Shown here: positions 1-8,597 of the stretch, piece by piece
How the letters are laid out: the number at the start of each line of letters is the position of its first letter
Position numbering within the stretch: the stretch's first letter is position 1
The notes under the pieces: generated by a model
What the model was told of the DNA's origin: nothing
The model's input: only the letters and a program-made list of their open reading frames with translations
Database searches by the model: none
NCBI RefSeq assembly: GCF_001663775.1
Contig: NZ_KV467168.1
Span: forward strand, 160,410-224,409
Length of the DNA stretch: 64,000 nucleotides
Source: Arthrobacter sp. B6
Lineage (GTDB): Bacteria > Actinomycetota > Actinomycetes > Actinomycetales > Micrococcaceae
Direction of reading: 5' to 3'
Translations under genes and position numbers: made by a program

Positions 1-617
1 CCTCGATGATCGTGACCAAGCCGCTGTCCGAAGAAGCATGGGAGGAGATCGGCTGGAACGGGCCCCAGTGCCTTAACGACTCCGCACACACCTTCATCTA
101 TTCGCAGCGAACAGCGGACGGCCGCATCGCCATAGGCGGCCGAGGTAAGCCCTACCGCTACGGCTCCGGCACAGGAGGCGCGGGGTCAACACCCCAGTCC
201 ACCATTGACCTGATCTCCACAAAGCTCCGCTCCTTCTTCCCCGGCATCCCCTTCGAAGTGGAGCACGCCTGGTCCGGAGTCCTGGGCGTCACCCGTGACT
301 GGAACGGCGGCGTGCACTGGGACCACGCAGCCGGGATCGGATCGTCCACCGGCTATGCAGGACACGGCGTCACCGCAGCCTACGTCGGCGGCCGAACCCT
401 CGCGGAACTGGCCTTCGAGAAGGAAACCGAACGGACGACGCTTCCCTGGGTCGGCTACCGCGCACGGAAGTGGGAACCCGAACCCCTCCGCTGGCTCGGT
501 GTCCACGGCATGTACCGGCTCTTCGGCATTGCCGACCAATGGGAAGAACGCAGGGACTCCACAAAGACCTCACTCCTGGCCAAATTCGGCAGCAGACTCG
601 CCGGACTACACGAATAG
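1..617 (+). CDS. FAD-dependent amine oxidoreductase, C-terminal part (5' truncated by window edge)
   Basis: The frame is open from the window edge, so the true start lies upstream. The visible 200 or so residues resemble the C-terminal substrate and FAD-capping region of DAO-fold oxidases of the gamma-glutamylputrescine oxidase/glycine oxidase type. Seen are a segment reading IAIGGRGKPYRYGSG, a GVTRDWNGGVHWD stretch, and a late Gly-rich turn (GYAGHGVTAAY) typical of the second FAD contact. The family oxidises amines or amino acids with FAD, releasing an imine and hydrogen peroxide in the cytoplasm. It is followed after 40 bp by a short leader ORF and a second FAD oxidase, so the two probably share an operon. 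The substrate cannot be told, and the N-terminal Rossmann motif is not visible. Confidence 0.75.
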   Translation, partial: SMIVTKPLSEEAWEEIGWNGPQCLNDSAHTFIYSQRTADGRIAIGGRGKPYRYGSGTGGAGSTPQSTIDLISTKLRSFFPGIPFEVEHAWSGVLGVTRDWNGGVHWDHAAGIGSSTGYAGHGVTAAYVGGRTLAELAFEKETERTTLPWVGYRARKWEPEPLRWLGVHGMYRLFGIADQWEERRDSTKTSLLAKFGSRLAGLHE

Positions 618-657
618 TCCGTCCACCAAAACTCTCATGAACCCTTGGAGGAACACC

Positions 658-717
658 ATGAAGACCATAAATATAGTTCGGACTGCCGCTGCGCCTTTCC
701 TGAAACCGGCGCTGTAG
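658..717 (+). CDS. 19-residue leader ORF preceding the sarcosine-oxidase-like gene
   Basis: The reading is MKTINIVRTAAAPFLKPAL followed by TAG. A good ribosome binding site (TTGGAGGAA) lies 5 nt before its ATG, whereas the next gene at 721 starts 3 nt after this stop and has no ribosome binding site of its own. The short ORF is therefore probably translated and delivers ribosomes to the downstream start by reinitiation. The peptide has no recognisable domain. It could be only a coupling device, or the remnant of a longer gene. No function is claimed. Confidence 0.5.
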   Translation: MKTINIVRTAAAPFLKPAL

Positions 718-720
718 GCC

Positions 721-1854
721 ATGAATGGAAAACTGGCGGTTATAGGCCTGGGCAGCATCGGAAGCATGGCGTTGTGGCAGGCATCGCACCTGACCGGCTC
801 GGTCACCGGATTCGAGGCACAGTCACCTGCTCACGGCAGAAGCGCCGTCGGCGGCGACACCCGCCTGTTCCGCATGATCTACCTCGGCAACCCCAACCTC
901 TACCCCATCCTGGAACGCTCACGCGATCTCTGGGCCGAACTCGAAGCCGAAACCGGACAGAACATCCTCACCCGCTGCGGTGGACTGTCCATCGGCACCG
1001 TCGACGGACCTTACATCCGCAGCCTCCTGGAAACCACCCGAACCAATAGGGCTACCCACGAGATCCTCAGCCGCGAAGAGATGGCCGAGCGCTACCCGCA
1101 GCACAACCTCCGTCCGGATGACTGCGCTGTCTACGATCCGAATGCCGGTGTCCTACGCACCGACCGCGCCGTCACTGCCGCTGTCGCCGCTGCCCAGGGC
1201 AACGGCGCAACCGTCCACACGAATACCCCGATCGACCGCATCACTGAAACCGACGACGGCGTTGTCGTCACCTCCGGAGACATCTCCTGGACCTTCGAGA
1301 ACGTCATTGTCTCCGCTGGGGGCTGGTCCCGGCGGCTCATGCCGGACTATCTAAGGGCACACACGGAAACACGCAGGGTCTTCCTGTCGTGGTTCGTTGC
1401 CCGTGACGCGACCCAGTTCATCCCGGAAAAGTTCCCCACTTTCAACCGGATGTACGAGGACCGCTCCATGTACGGGGCGCCCGCCGTCGACGGGGTCACA
1501 GTCAAAGCCACCCTCGACGGCAGGGGCACAGTAACACCCGACCCCGACGGTTTCCCCAGAGAACTCTCAGCAGCCGAAATCGCCGAGACCTTCGAAACGG
1601 TCTCGGAATTCATCCCCGGTCTCAATCCGACGATCGTTCGCTCGGACGCTTTCCCGGACCTCTACACCAGGGATCGGAACCCGCTGCTGGGCTGGCTCGG
1701 CGAGTCAAGCAGGATCTACTGTGCCACAGGCTTCTCGGGAGGCGGATTCAAGAATGCCACCGGGTACGGCCATATTGCTGCATACGAAGCGTTAGGCAAC
1801 CAGTCACTCGAAGGCCTGGAATTTGTACGCCCGGAAAGGTTCAAGACGAGCTAA
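721..1854 (+). CDS. Monomeric sarcosine oxidase / N-methyltryptophan oxidase-like FAD enzyme
   Basis: 377 residues, the usual length for MSOX/SolA enzymes. A GxGxxG dinucleotide fold opens the protein (AVIGLGSIGSMA, residues about 6-17), followed by a segment (GRSAVGGDTRLFRMIY) that matches the region after the FAD loop in monomeric sarcosine oxidases. The C-terminus has the FAD-contacting run CATGFSGGGFKNATGYG. Known members carry covalent FAD on a Cys near residue 315; C335 in this C-terminal run is the candidate here. The family demethylates N-methyl amino acids, yielding formaldehyde and hydrogen peroxide. Translation appears coupled to the 19-codon ORF just upstream. The exact substrate is uncertain; N-methylated amino acids or amines fit the amine-degrading theme of the region. 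Confidence 0.8.
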   Translation: MNGKLAVIGLGSIGSMALWQASHLTGSVTGFEAQSPAHGRSAVGGDTRLFRMIYLGNPNLYPILERSRDLWAELEAETGQNILTRCGGLSIGTVDGPYIRSLLETTRTNRATHEILSREEMAERYPQHNLRPDDCAVYDPNAGVLRTDRAVTAAVAAAQGNGATVHTNTPIDRITETDDGVVVTSGDISWTFENVIVSAGGWSRRLMPDYLRAHTETRRVFLSWFVARDATQFIPEKFPTFNRMYEDRSMYGAPAVDGVTVKATLDGRGTVTPDPDGFPRELSAAEIAETFETVSEFIPGLNPTIVRSDAFPDLYTRDRNPLLGWLGESSRIYCATGFSGGGFKNATGYGHIAAYEALGNQSLEGLEFVRPERFKTS

Positions 1855-1986
1855 CCAAACCTGGGCAAGCTCCCCGCGGTTCCGCCAGCAGGCGGCAAGA
1901 TCGGCATCGAGGAGTTCATCTAGTACAAGTACACCGCAACAGCAATCTAGAAAATATGCAGCATGGCGAGTCGGGAGATCAGTGGG

Positions 1987-2717
1987 ATGTCAATGGCGGC
2001 ATCAGAAGGACTCTTTGCAGTGGAGGGAAGAACCACTGCGCAGATGATCGCAGACCAACGAATCCCTTCTGGCGCGCCAGCTCAACATGTCCCGAGGTCC
2101 TCTTCGGGAAGCACTGCAGCGGTTATGCCAGGAAGGAATCCTCGTCAGTAGGCGTAACTACGGAGTGTTCGTTTTGGAAGTAAAAACGCGTGACCTCAAA
2201 GAGATCTACGAGGTTCGCGAGTCCGTCGAATCCGCCGCCGCCAACAGGCTGTTGGACGGCAGCCGGCAGCAGGTCAAAGACACCTGCGAAGTGCTCAGGA
2301 AAATTGTGGGCGAAATGGCGAAGCAGATGCCCACTTCCGACGCCGGCCATCGCGCGGCTCGACATGCAGTTCCACTCAGCCCTTGTTGCCGGCACGGGTA
2401 AATTCCCGTTTCATCAGGATATACAAGACACTCGCGGCTGAATCGAGGATGTGCATCCTCGACCTGGAAGTCTCCTACCCCAGGATCGACGTGCTGGTTC
2501 AGGAACACAGAACATCCTGGATCTGTTGGAGGCGGGCGACAGGAAAGGTCTCCTCCAGGCCATCGAGCGGCACATGCAAAAAGCCGTCGAGGACCTCACT
2601 GCGACTCAGGTGGACAAACCCATCCGCTCCTCAGGAGTTCTCCTGCCCCAGCTCCAACGTCCCGGGAGGGCGGACCTGTTGGCGAGGGCCCCTAGGACGC
2701 CCACGTACGCGATATAA
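1987..2717 (+). pseudogene. Decayed GntR/FCD transcriptional regulator
   Basis: Pieces of one GntR-family regulator appear in order but in different frames. They are an N-terminal stretch ending AQMIADQ, the wing-helix segment NESLLARQLNMSRGPLREAL in another frame, a clean FCD stretch (EIYEVRESVESAAANRLL), then after a shift LDMQFHSALVAGTG, and finally ILDLLEAGDRKGLLQAIERH. A deletion seems to have removed the middle of the DNA-binding domain near 2055, and at least two further frameshifts lie near 2330-2420 and about 2510. No single frame encodes a full protein. It stands directly upstream of an intact GntR gene, so it may be an older regulator of the same neighbourhood. Confidence 0.75.
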
Positions 2718-2730
2718 TCGACAATCGACA
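2713..2730 (+). promoter_or_regulatory. Candidate -10 box and short direct repeat before the GntR gene
   Basis: A perfect TATAAT at 2713-2718 is followed by a direct repeat ATCGAC-AATCGAC just upstream of the ribosome binding site (AGAGGGGCGG) of the gene at 2745. No convincing -35 box was found. The repeat could be an autoregulatory site, but this is only positional inference. Confidence 0.35.
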
Positions 2731-2744
2731 AGAGGGGCGGCACG

Positions 2745-3407
2745 ATGGACAACAAGTTCAAGTGGCAGGAACAGCGGACCACGACGCCGGACGGTGTGTA
2801 CCGCGTGCTGCGTACAGCGATCCTGGACGGAACGGTGCCTCCCGGGGAACAGTTGCGCGAGACGCACATTGCTGCCGATCTCGGGATAAGCCGGTCCCCG
2901 CTGCGTGAGGCGCTGACCAAGCTTGAAGAGGAGGGGCTGGTTGTGAAGATCCCCTTCAAGGGATCGTTTGTTGTGGAGGTGAGTGCTCGCGACGTCGCCG
3001 ACATCGCATCAATCCGAATGCTTGTCGAGCCTTACGCTGCTGAGCTCTCGGCCCCGACGTTGCGCGGTCCTGAGCGGCTTCGGTTGAAGCAGACCATCGA
3101 GGAACTTTACCGGGCCACGGACACCAACGACATCCCGGCAAGCGTCGACGCTCACCTTCGCTTCCACAGGCTCTTCTACCAATTCTCGGGAAACGCCGCC
3201 TTGCAGGCTCTGTGGAACGGTTGGGAGAACAAGCTGCGGCTCTACTTCGCGGCCGACCATCCTACGTACAGCGACCTCCATGAAATCGCCGTTGAGCACG
3301 AGAGACTGGCCGAGCTTGCTTTGGAAGGTGACATCGATGCCTTCCGTCGGGAGATGGAGAGCCAATTCCACAATGCGCTCAGCGGGGAAGATCTCAACCA
3401 AACGTAA
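2745..3407 (+). CDS. GntR-family (FCD subfamily) transcriptional regulator
   Basis: 220 residues with an N-terminal winged helix (GVYRVLRTAILDGTVPPGEQL, then LGISRSPLREALTKLEEEGLV, about residues 18-68) and an all-helical FCD effector domain (about 80-210). The FCD domain carries metal/ligand-type residues in DAHLRFHRLFYQFSGN and a late VEHERLAELALEGD. FCD regulators usually sense small organic acids and repress nearby catabolic operons. The ATG has a strong AGAGGGG ribosome binding site. It follows a broken paralogue and precedes a different locus, so its target may be the upstream oxidase genes; that assignment is inference. Confidence 0.85.
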   Translation: MDNKFKWQEQRTTTPDGVYRVLRTAILDGTVPPGEQLRETHIAADLGISRSPLREALTKLEEEGLVVKIPFKGSFVVEVSARDVADIASIRMLVEPYAAELSAPTLRGPERLRLKQTIEELYRATDTNDIPASVDAHLRFHRLFYQFSGNAALQALWNGWENKLRLYFAADHPTYSDLHEIAVEHERLAELALEGDIDAFRREMESQFHNALSGEDLNQT

Positions 3408-3549
3408 CTACACGCCCCGGTGCAGCAGCAAAGACCCAACAAAAAATTTAATCAAGAATGTAAATCCGGTCTCTCGCATTGCGGCCGTCGGGGTTATTCT
3501 CAAAGTGCGTATCCAGTTGCGGGGGGCATCCGGGCGGGGGCTAGGCGCA

Positions 3550-3570
3550 CCCGCGGTTGACTGCCGCGGG
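3550..3570. terminator. Perfect 7-bp hairpin after the GntR gene
   Basis: CCCGCGG and CCGCGGG flank a 7-nt loop. It lies in the 219-bp gap between the GntR gene and the VWA gene. No T-run follows on the plus strand, so termination is only possible, not clear. Nothing else is recognised in this gap. Confidence 0.4.
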
Positions 3571-3626
3571 CCAGTTTCATTTTGCATCCACACCGGGGAA
3601 AACCGGCGGATTAAAGGGAAGCAAGC

Positions 3627-5495
3627 ATGGGCCGTCGACGCGCAGCAACTGACCCCAGGTATCCACGCTGGATTTGGATCGCTGCGGCGGCCACCGTGGC
3701 ACTTCTTATTGTTGGCGGCGCATTCGCACTGCGAACGCTGATATACCCCGAGGGTTCAGGGCAGGGAGGGACTTCAGCGGGGAATGGCAACACACCATCA
3801 GCCGGCGAACCCTTGGCGCAGGACAGTCCGGCCCCGGCCGCCGGCGCCTCTCCCTGCATTTCCTTGAAAATCCTCACTTCGCTGGAGAACGCGGAGATGG
3901 TCCGTGCCCTGGCGGCCGAGTACACGGCGAAACCCCGCAGCGTGGACGGCAAATGCGTGACGCCGGAAGTGACCCAGGAAAAATCGGGCCTCGCCGCCGG
4001 CAAGGTTGCTGGGCAATTCCCAGGCGTTCCGGCCGGCGACAGGCCCGTCATATGGCTGCCGGACTCCTCCGCGTGGTTACGAACCGGAGGGGAAGGTGCC
4101 GGCGGAAGCCCTGTCCCCCAGGAGGGAATCAGCCTCGCCCGGAGTGCGGTCGTCGTGGCCATGCCGGAGACGATGGCCGGTGCCCTCGGCTGGGACAGCA
4201 AACCGCCGTCGTGGTCTGAGGTGTTCAGGATGGCCGAGGACCAGGACGTCTGGGAGCGCCTCGGGCACGCCGACTGGGGCAAGTTCAAGTTTGGCAAGGC
4301 CAGTCCGCTCGTCTCGACGTCGGGCCTGATGGCCCTTGCCGCTTCCTACGGTGCCGCCGGCGGCAGCGTGTCGGGTTTGGACGACATGGACCTGGACGCG
4401 CCGTCCCTGCTGGAGAAAGTGCAAGCCGTGGAACTGGGCACCAGCCACTATATGGCCACCCCCGAGCATTTTCTGTGGCATGCCAGGGAGGCTGACGACG
4501 CCGGGAACGTCTCGGAATTCCTCTCCGCAGTGATCGTGGACGAAAAATCTGTCTGGGACTACAACCGGGGAGTGGTCAGCGAGGACGGAATAACGAAGCA
4601 AACCGGTCCCGCCCCCAGGGAGCCCCTCATTGCCATCTATCCCCACGACGGTGTACATGTGGCGGACAACCCGGCAGTAATCCTCGACGGAGATTGGGTA
4701 GGGAGCCAGCAGCGACTCGCGGCTCAGGATTTCCTCGCGTTCGCAGTGACGGAACAGGGGCAAAACGTCGTCAAGGCCTCCGGGTACCGATCCATCCAGG
4801 GCAAGCTGGATAGTGGCGTTGCGGGGACAGGACGGTACGCCGAGACGCTCCAGCCGCTGCCACTGCCCAGGGCGGAGGCTCTTGTTGCCATGCAGGACAG
4901 CTTCCCCGACGTCCGCAAGCGGGCCAGGGCATTATTCCTGCTGGACGTCTCTGAGTCCATGGTGCAGGAACCCGGAGTGACCAAGCTGCAACGGGCTAAG
5001 GATGCCGTCCTCAAGGCACTGGACCATTTCACGGGTGAGGATGAGGTTGGACTGGCCGCTTTCTCCCATGTCAACGATGGCCCCCTGCAGCCGGGCATCG
5101 TCAGCCCGGTGGCCCCGTTCAAGACCAATAAAGAAGACCTCATCGCCCAACTCAACGGGCTCCAGGCGGTGGACGCGACGCCCCTTTTTGAAGCGGTGAG
5201 CCGCTTCGCGGGCGACCAAGCCAAAGACTATAAAGACACCTTCATCAACACCATCGTGCTTTTGAGTGACGGCAAAAACGATTCCACCCATCCGGGAGAC
5301 CTGAGCGGGCTCTCCGAACAGTTAAGCCATCAGAACCACTCAACGCCGGTGCTCGTCTTTACGCTCGCTTACGGGCCCGACGCCGATGTCCCCACTCTGC
5401 TGGAAATCGCCAGGTCCAGCGGAGCGCACTACTATGACGCCACCGATCCGAACAGGCTCGAAGAGGTGCTTGGCGAATTGGTGACCAGTTTCTAG
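3627..5495 (+). CDS. Membrane-anchored substrate-binding-like / VWA domain fusion protein
   Basis: 622 residues. A short basic N-terminus leads into one transmembrane helix (about residues 15-36), which implies an extracytoplasmic body. Residues about 70-415 resemble the bilobal extracellular solute-binding fold (CISLKILTSLENAEMVRALA at its start). Residues about 435-622 are a von Willebrand A domain whose metal site is intact: DVSES with D440, S442 and S444, DATPLF, and LLSDGKND. VWA domains bind protein ligands through a divalent metal. Tandem binding-protein/VWA architectures are known in actinobacteria but their role is not established. It starts at ATG after GGGAAGCAAGC. The next two genes, an MBL hydrolase and a PIG-L deacetylase, run in the same direction with 66- and 128-bp gaps, so an operon is possible. 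Confidence 0.75.
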   Translation: MGRRRAATDPRYPRWIWIAAAATVALLIVGGAFALRTLIYPEGSGQGGTSAGNGNTPSAGEPLAQDSPAPAAGASPCISLKILTSLENAEMVRALAAEYTAKPRSVDGKCVTPEVTQEKSGLAAGKVAGQFPGVPAGDRPVIWLPDSSAWLRTGGEGAGGSPVPQEGISLARSAVVVAMPETMAGALGWDSKPPSWSEVFRMAEDQDVWERLGHADWGKFKFGKASPLVSTSGLMALAASYGAAGGSVSGLDDMDLDAPSLLEKVQAVELGTSHYMATPEHFLWHAREADDAGNVSEFLSAVIVDEKSVWDYNRGVVSEDGITKQTGPAPREPLIAIYPHDGVHVADNPAVILDGDWVGSQQRLAAQDFLAFAVTEQGQNVVKASGYRSIQGKLDSGVAGTGRYAETLQPLPLPRAEALVAMQDSFPDVRKRARALFLLDVSESMVQEPGVTKLQRAKDAVLKALDHFTGEDEVGLAAFSHVNDGPLQPGIVSPVAPFKTNKEDLIAQLNGLQAVDATPLFEAVSRFAGDQAKDYKDTFINTIVLLSDGKNDSTHPGDLSGLSEQLSHQNHSTPVLVFTLAYGPDADVPTLLEIARSSGAHYYDATDPNRLEEVLGELVTSF

Positions 5496-5561
5496 GACCA
5501 TGAGGCAGGTGCGGTTTCAACGGCTTAATGCCCTGCCCCAAACGACTGGAAGGGACTAACC

Positions 5562-6374
5562 ATGCTGATATGTGCAGCCTGCGCCGTCGAACGCGACGAA
5601 CCGACCCCGGAGCTCTGCCCAATCTGCACCGATGAGCGGCAGTATGTGCCCGAGGACGGACAGAAGTGGCTCACACTGGACGGGCTGGTGCAGAATGGCC
5701 AGCAGACAGCGTTGAAGGAAAACGAGCCGGGACTTATCGGGATAAGGACGGAGCCAAAAGTCGGGATCGGCCAGACAGCGCAGCTTGTGGTGACCCACGA
5801 GGGTTCGCTGCTGTGGGATCCGGTCGGATATGTCGATGACAGTGCGGCGAACGCAGCGTTGGAGCGAGGCCCTGTCCTGGCGATCGCCGCCAGCCATCCA
5901 CACATGTTTGGTGTACAGGTCGAATGGTCGCACCGACTCGGTGGCGTCCCCGTACTTGTGGCGGACGCAGACCGGCGATGGCTGGGACGCGAAGATCCGA
6001 TCATCAAATACTGGTCCGGCAGTCATACTATCGCCGAAGGATTGACGCTGCACCAGACCGGGGGCCACTTCCCCGGCAGCGCGGTGGCGCACTGGGCGGC
6101 CGGGGCGGGCGGAAGAGGAGTGCTGCTGACCGGTGACAGCGTGTATCCGAATCCAGACCGCCGCTCCATCTCCTTCATGCGCAGCTACCCGAATCATTTG
6201 CCGCTATCCGGCGCCGTGGCGTTGCGAATCGCCGCACAGCTGGGAGACCTCAAATTCGACCGGATCTACGGCAACTTCAACAATGTCATCGCGTCCGGGG
6301 CCAAAGCCATTCTGCACGATTCCGCGCAAAGGCACGCTGCCTGGGCGCGGGGAGACTTCGACCATTTGACCTGA
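5562..6374 (+). CDS. MBL-fold metallohydrolase with N-terminal zinc-ribbon-like motif
   Basis: 270 residues. Two CxxC pairs at the N-terminus (C4, C7, C19, C22) suggest a small zinc knuckle. The rest is a divergent metallo-beta-lactamase fold: an ASHPHMFG segment in place of the classic HxHxDH, HQTGGHFPGSA for the third metal histidine, and LLTGDS for the bridging aspartate. Proteins of this type are annotated as MBL-fold hydrolases of unknown substrate. The ATG is preceded by GGAAGG. The reduced first metal motif (HPH without the following DH) is notable, and whether two metals bind is uncertain. Confidence 0.7.
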   Translation: MLICAACAVERDEPTPELCPICTDERQYVPEDGQKWLTLDGLVQNGQQTALKENEPGLIGIRTEPKVGIGQTAQLVVTHEGSLLWDPVGYVDDSAANAALERGPVLAIAASHPHMFGVQVEWSHRLGGVPVLVADADRRWLGREDPIIKYWSGSHTIAEGLTLHQTGGHFPGSAVAHWAAGAGGRGVLLTGDSVYPNPDRRSISFMRSYPNHLPLSGAVALRIAAQLGDLKFDRIYGNFNNVIASGAKAILHDSAQRHAAWARGDFDHLT

Positions 6375-6502
6375 ACCTGCCGATTTCCCCGTTCTCTTTC
6401 GATAGGGCCCACCCTGTCACCACTTCCGGGACCCCACGTGCGGGGCTACGGCGATTCCTCATGGTCTGTATTTCCGATTCACCAGGGTTTAGCCTCTGTT
6501 GT

Positions 6503-7294
6503 ATGGACGAACCACATTCACTGGCGGTTGTGGTTGCCCATCCGGACGATGATGCCTACGGTTGTGCGGGCTCCATTGCCCTGCACGAGAACGACCCTGG
6601 GTTCCGCTTCTGCCTGGTGCTTGCGACCGACGGCGGGGCGGGGCAGATCGCTGCGGGCGTCCCGACTACGCCTCAGGAGCTGGGAACATGGCGGCGAAGG
6701 GAAAGTGTCAATGCTTGGCGGGCCCACGGCACCATTCCGGACCGGCACGTATGGCTGGACTACGCGGACGGGCACGTGGCGGAAGTTGATTTCGACGAGC
6801 TGGTCGGCAGAATCCTGGAGATCCTCCTCCAGGAGCGCCCGCAGGTAGTGGTAACTTTCGGACCCGATGGGATCACCGGACACCGGGACCACATAGCAGT
6901 GGGCAGAGCCACCGATGAGGCCTTCACACGGGCACGGCAGGTGCCTGGCCCTGGCTTGAAGCGGCTCGTTCACGGCGCCTTGCGGGCGTCGACCTTTGAA
7001 CGCTGGAACCAGACGCGTCGACAACAGGGCATGGAACCCTGGGACCCTGCCCGTGAGTATCACCTGCGCCCGGTTCCCGATGAACGGATCGATATTGACG
7101 TGGACACAAAGCAGGTAGCGCACCGGATAGTCGCAGGCCTGTTGGAGCACAAATCCCAGCGGCATGTCCTCGTGGACCCCGGGGTGGACGAGCGCCGATG
7201 GGCCAGAATTGTGTCCCGGGAATCATCTGTCATGGCGTGGCCGGTAAGGCCGCCCAACAGCCCACTCCTCACCGACCTGTTTGAGGGACTGTGA
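6503..7294 (+). CDS. PIG-L / LmbE family deacetylase
   Basis: The zinc motif AHPDDD lies 12 residues from the chosen start, and the partner motif GHRDH occurs mid-protein (GITGHRDHIAVG). Both are diagnostic for PIG-L deacetylases, which remove N-acetyl groups from sugars such as GlcNAc-inositol (mycothiol synthesis) or related small molecules. The start at 6503 gives the family's usual short N-terminus; an ATG 42 bp upstream at 6461 is also in frame. Neither start has a clear ribosome binding site. At 263 residues it is near family length. The mycothiol MshB/Mca role is possible but not shown; the context offers no mycothiol genes. Confidence 0.8.
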   Translation: MDEPHSLAVVVAHPDDDAYGCAGSIALHENDPGFRFCLVLATDGGAGQIAAGVPTTPQELGTWRRRESVNAWRAHGTIPDRHVWLDYADGHVAEVDFDELVGRILEILLQERPQVVVTFGPDGITGHRDHIAVGRATDEAFTRARQVPGPGLKRLVHGALRASTFERWNQTRRQQGMEPWDPAREYHLRPVPDERIDIDVDTKQVAHRIVAGLLEHKSQRHVLVDPGVDERRWARIVSRESSVMAWPVRPPNSPLLTDLFEGL

Positions 7295-7374
7295 ATCCAT
7301 TGACGGAGGCGGGGGTGACAGCCGCTGTGCGAGCAGCGCAGCGAACAGGCCATGCACACCCGACACCGGCAGGA

Positions 7375-8568
7375 CTATACCGCTTTTTCGATGTCGGCGA
7401 GACGCTGGTTGAGCCGATCCACCTCATCCAGCACTTCAGTGGCCGCCCATGCCTGACGACGCTTGGACTGGCCGACTTTGGAGATGACCCCGGCAGTAGT
7501 GAGCCTGTCCAGGGCAGCGTAGACGGAGCTTTCTGCAACGCCGGCGATGTGCGCGGCGCTGTTCGCCTCGAACACCGGGCGTTCGAGCAGCCAAGGAATG
7601 ATCTTTTCGTCGGCCGAGCCCTTCCTCGGCCTGGCCAGCTCAAACCACAGGGCTGGAAGGGCATCCAGGGCGGTGACACTTTCCCGCGCGGCATTGGCAG
7701 CGTGAAGGGCGGAACGCGCCAGGTACAGCACGAATGCATCAGCCTCACCGGCGCGGTAATTATTGACGAGCCTGAAGTATCTGTCCACGTCGGCCACCAT
7801 TGCCGAAGCGATGGGAGTGACCGTGTTCCGGGTGAGTCCGCGGCGGCGGGAGATGGCACCTATCAGAGCCCGGCCGATGCGGCCGTTGCCGTCGGTGAAC
7901 GGGTGGATGGATTCGAACTGGGCGTGGGCGATCGCGGCCTGGGCCATGATGGGGACGTCCCTGCGGTTGCAATAAACCATCAGATCGTCCATGAGGTCCG
8001 GGACCAACTCCGGCGGTGGCGGGACATGAATTGCTCCGCGGGGCGAGTAGTCGCTACCGCCAATCCAGTTCTGCACGTCACGGAGTTTTCCGGCGTAAGG
8101 AGCGTCCACCGGATCATCTTTCATGAGCGTGTGGTGGGCCGCGAGCAGGTCCACCAGCCGGATCTCGCTGGCGTGCCCGGCGGCGTCGATCATGCCCTGG
8201 ACCGCGTCGGCCGCGGCCACCATGGAGCGGGCGTTGTCGCTGGCCTTAAGACCGATCATTGCCCGAGCGTAGTCGTCCCGGTTCGCGTGGACGTGTTCTA
8301 TCTTGGACGAGGACACCGCTTCGCTGCGCAGCAGGAAGCCGCTGATGGCCGCCATCCGCGTCCCTGCTGTGACGTCCAGGGAGGCAACCGCCACGGCCGC
8401 CTCCTCGAGAGCCACGATGGTCTCGCGGCCCGGGTCGTACCAGCATTCCGCGATCATCGGCGGCAGCGAGACGGTAACCTCCCTGAATTCACGGTCCTCG
8501 CGCGGCGGCCGCCCGGACGACTTCCACGGAACGCTCCTGCTTCCGTGGACAGGCCAGGGCTCAGTCAT
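7375..8568 (-). CDS. Fic-domain protein with C-terminal winged helix (probable AMP-transferase)
   Basis: 397 residues from the start chosen here. The Fic core motif HPFTDGNGRIGR is complete (about residues 218-229), so catalytic His and Gly-rich loop are present. An upstream helix reads SSKIEH, matching the S/T-x-x-x-E type of built-in inhibitory segment of class II Fic proteins. The C-terminus (about 330-365) looks like a winged helix (GVAESSVYAALDRLTTAGVI). Fic enzymes transfer AMP from ATP to protein hydroxyls. The start at 8568 is favoured because GGAGG lies 3 nt before it; a longer frame from 8586 lacks a site. The palindrome at 8598-8629 lies 30 bp upstream and may be the target of the winged helix. 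No antitoxin gene is visible next to it. Confidence 0.88.
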   Translation of the reverse strand: MTEPWPVHGSRSVPWKSSGRPPREDREFREVTVSLPPMIAECWYDPGRETIVALEEAAVAVASLDVTAGTRMAAISGFLLRSEAVSSSKIEHVHANRDDYARAMIGLKASDNARSMVAAADAVQGMIDAAGHASEIRLVDLLAAHHTLMKDDPVDAPYAGKLRDVQNWIGGSDYSPRGAIHVPPPPELVPDLMDDLMVYCNRRDVPIMAQAAIAHAQFESIHPFTDGNGRIGRALIGAISRRRGLTRNTVTPIASAMVADVDRYFRLVNNYRAGEADAFVLYLARSALHAANAARESVTALDALPALWFELARPRKGSADEKIIPWLLERPVFEANSAAHIAGVAESSVYAALDRLTTAGVISKVGQSKRRQAWAATEVLDEVDRLNQRLADIEKAV

Positions 8569-8597
8569 GATCCTCCAAAGCTCCAACAGCGGTAGTC

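Noticed and set aside
7291..8595. 434-codon plus-strand ORF antisense to the Fic gene
   Set aside because: Mirror frame of a GC-rich real gene; no family features, and the minus strand has the full Fic motif.
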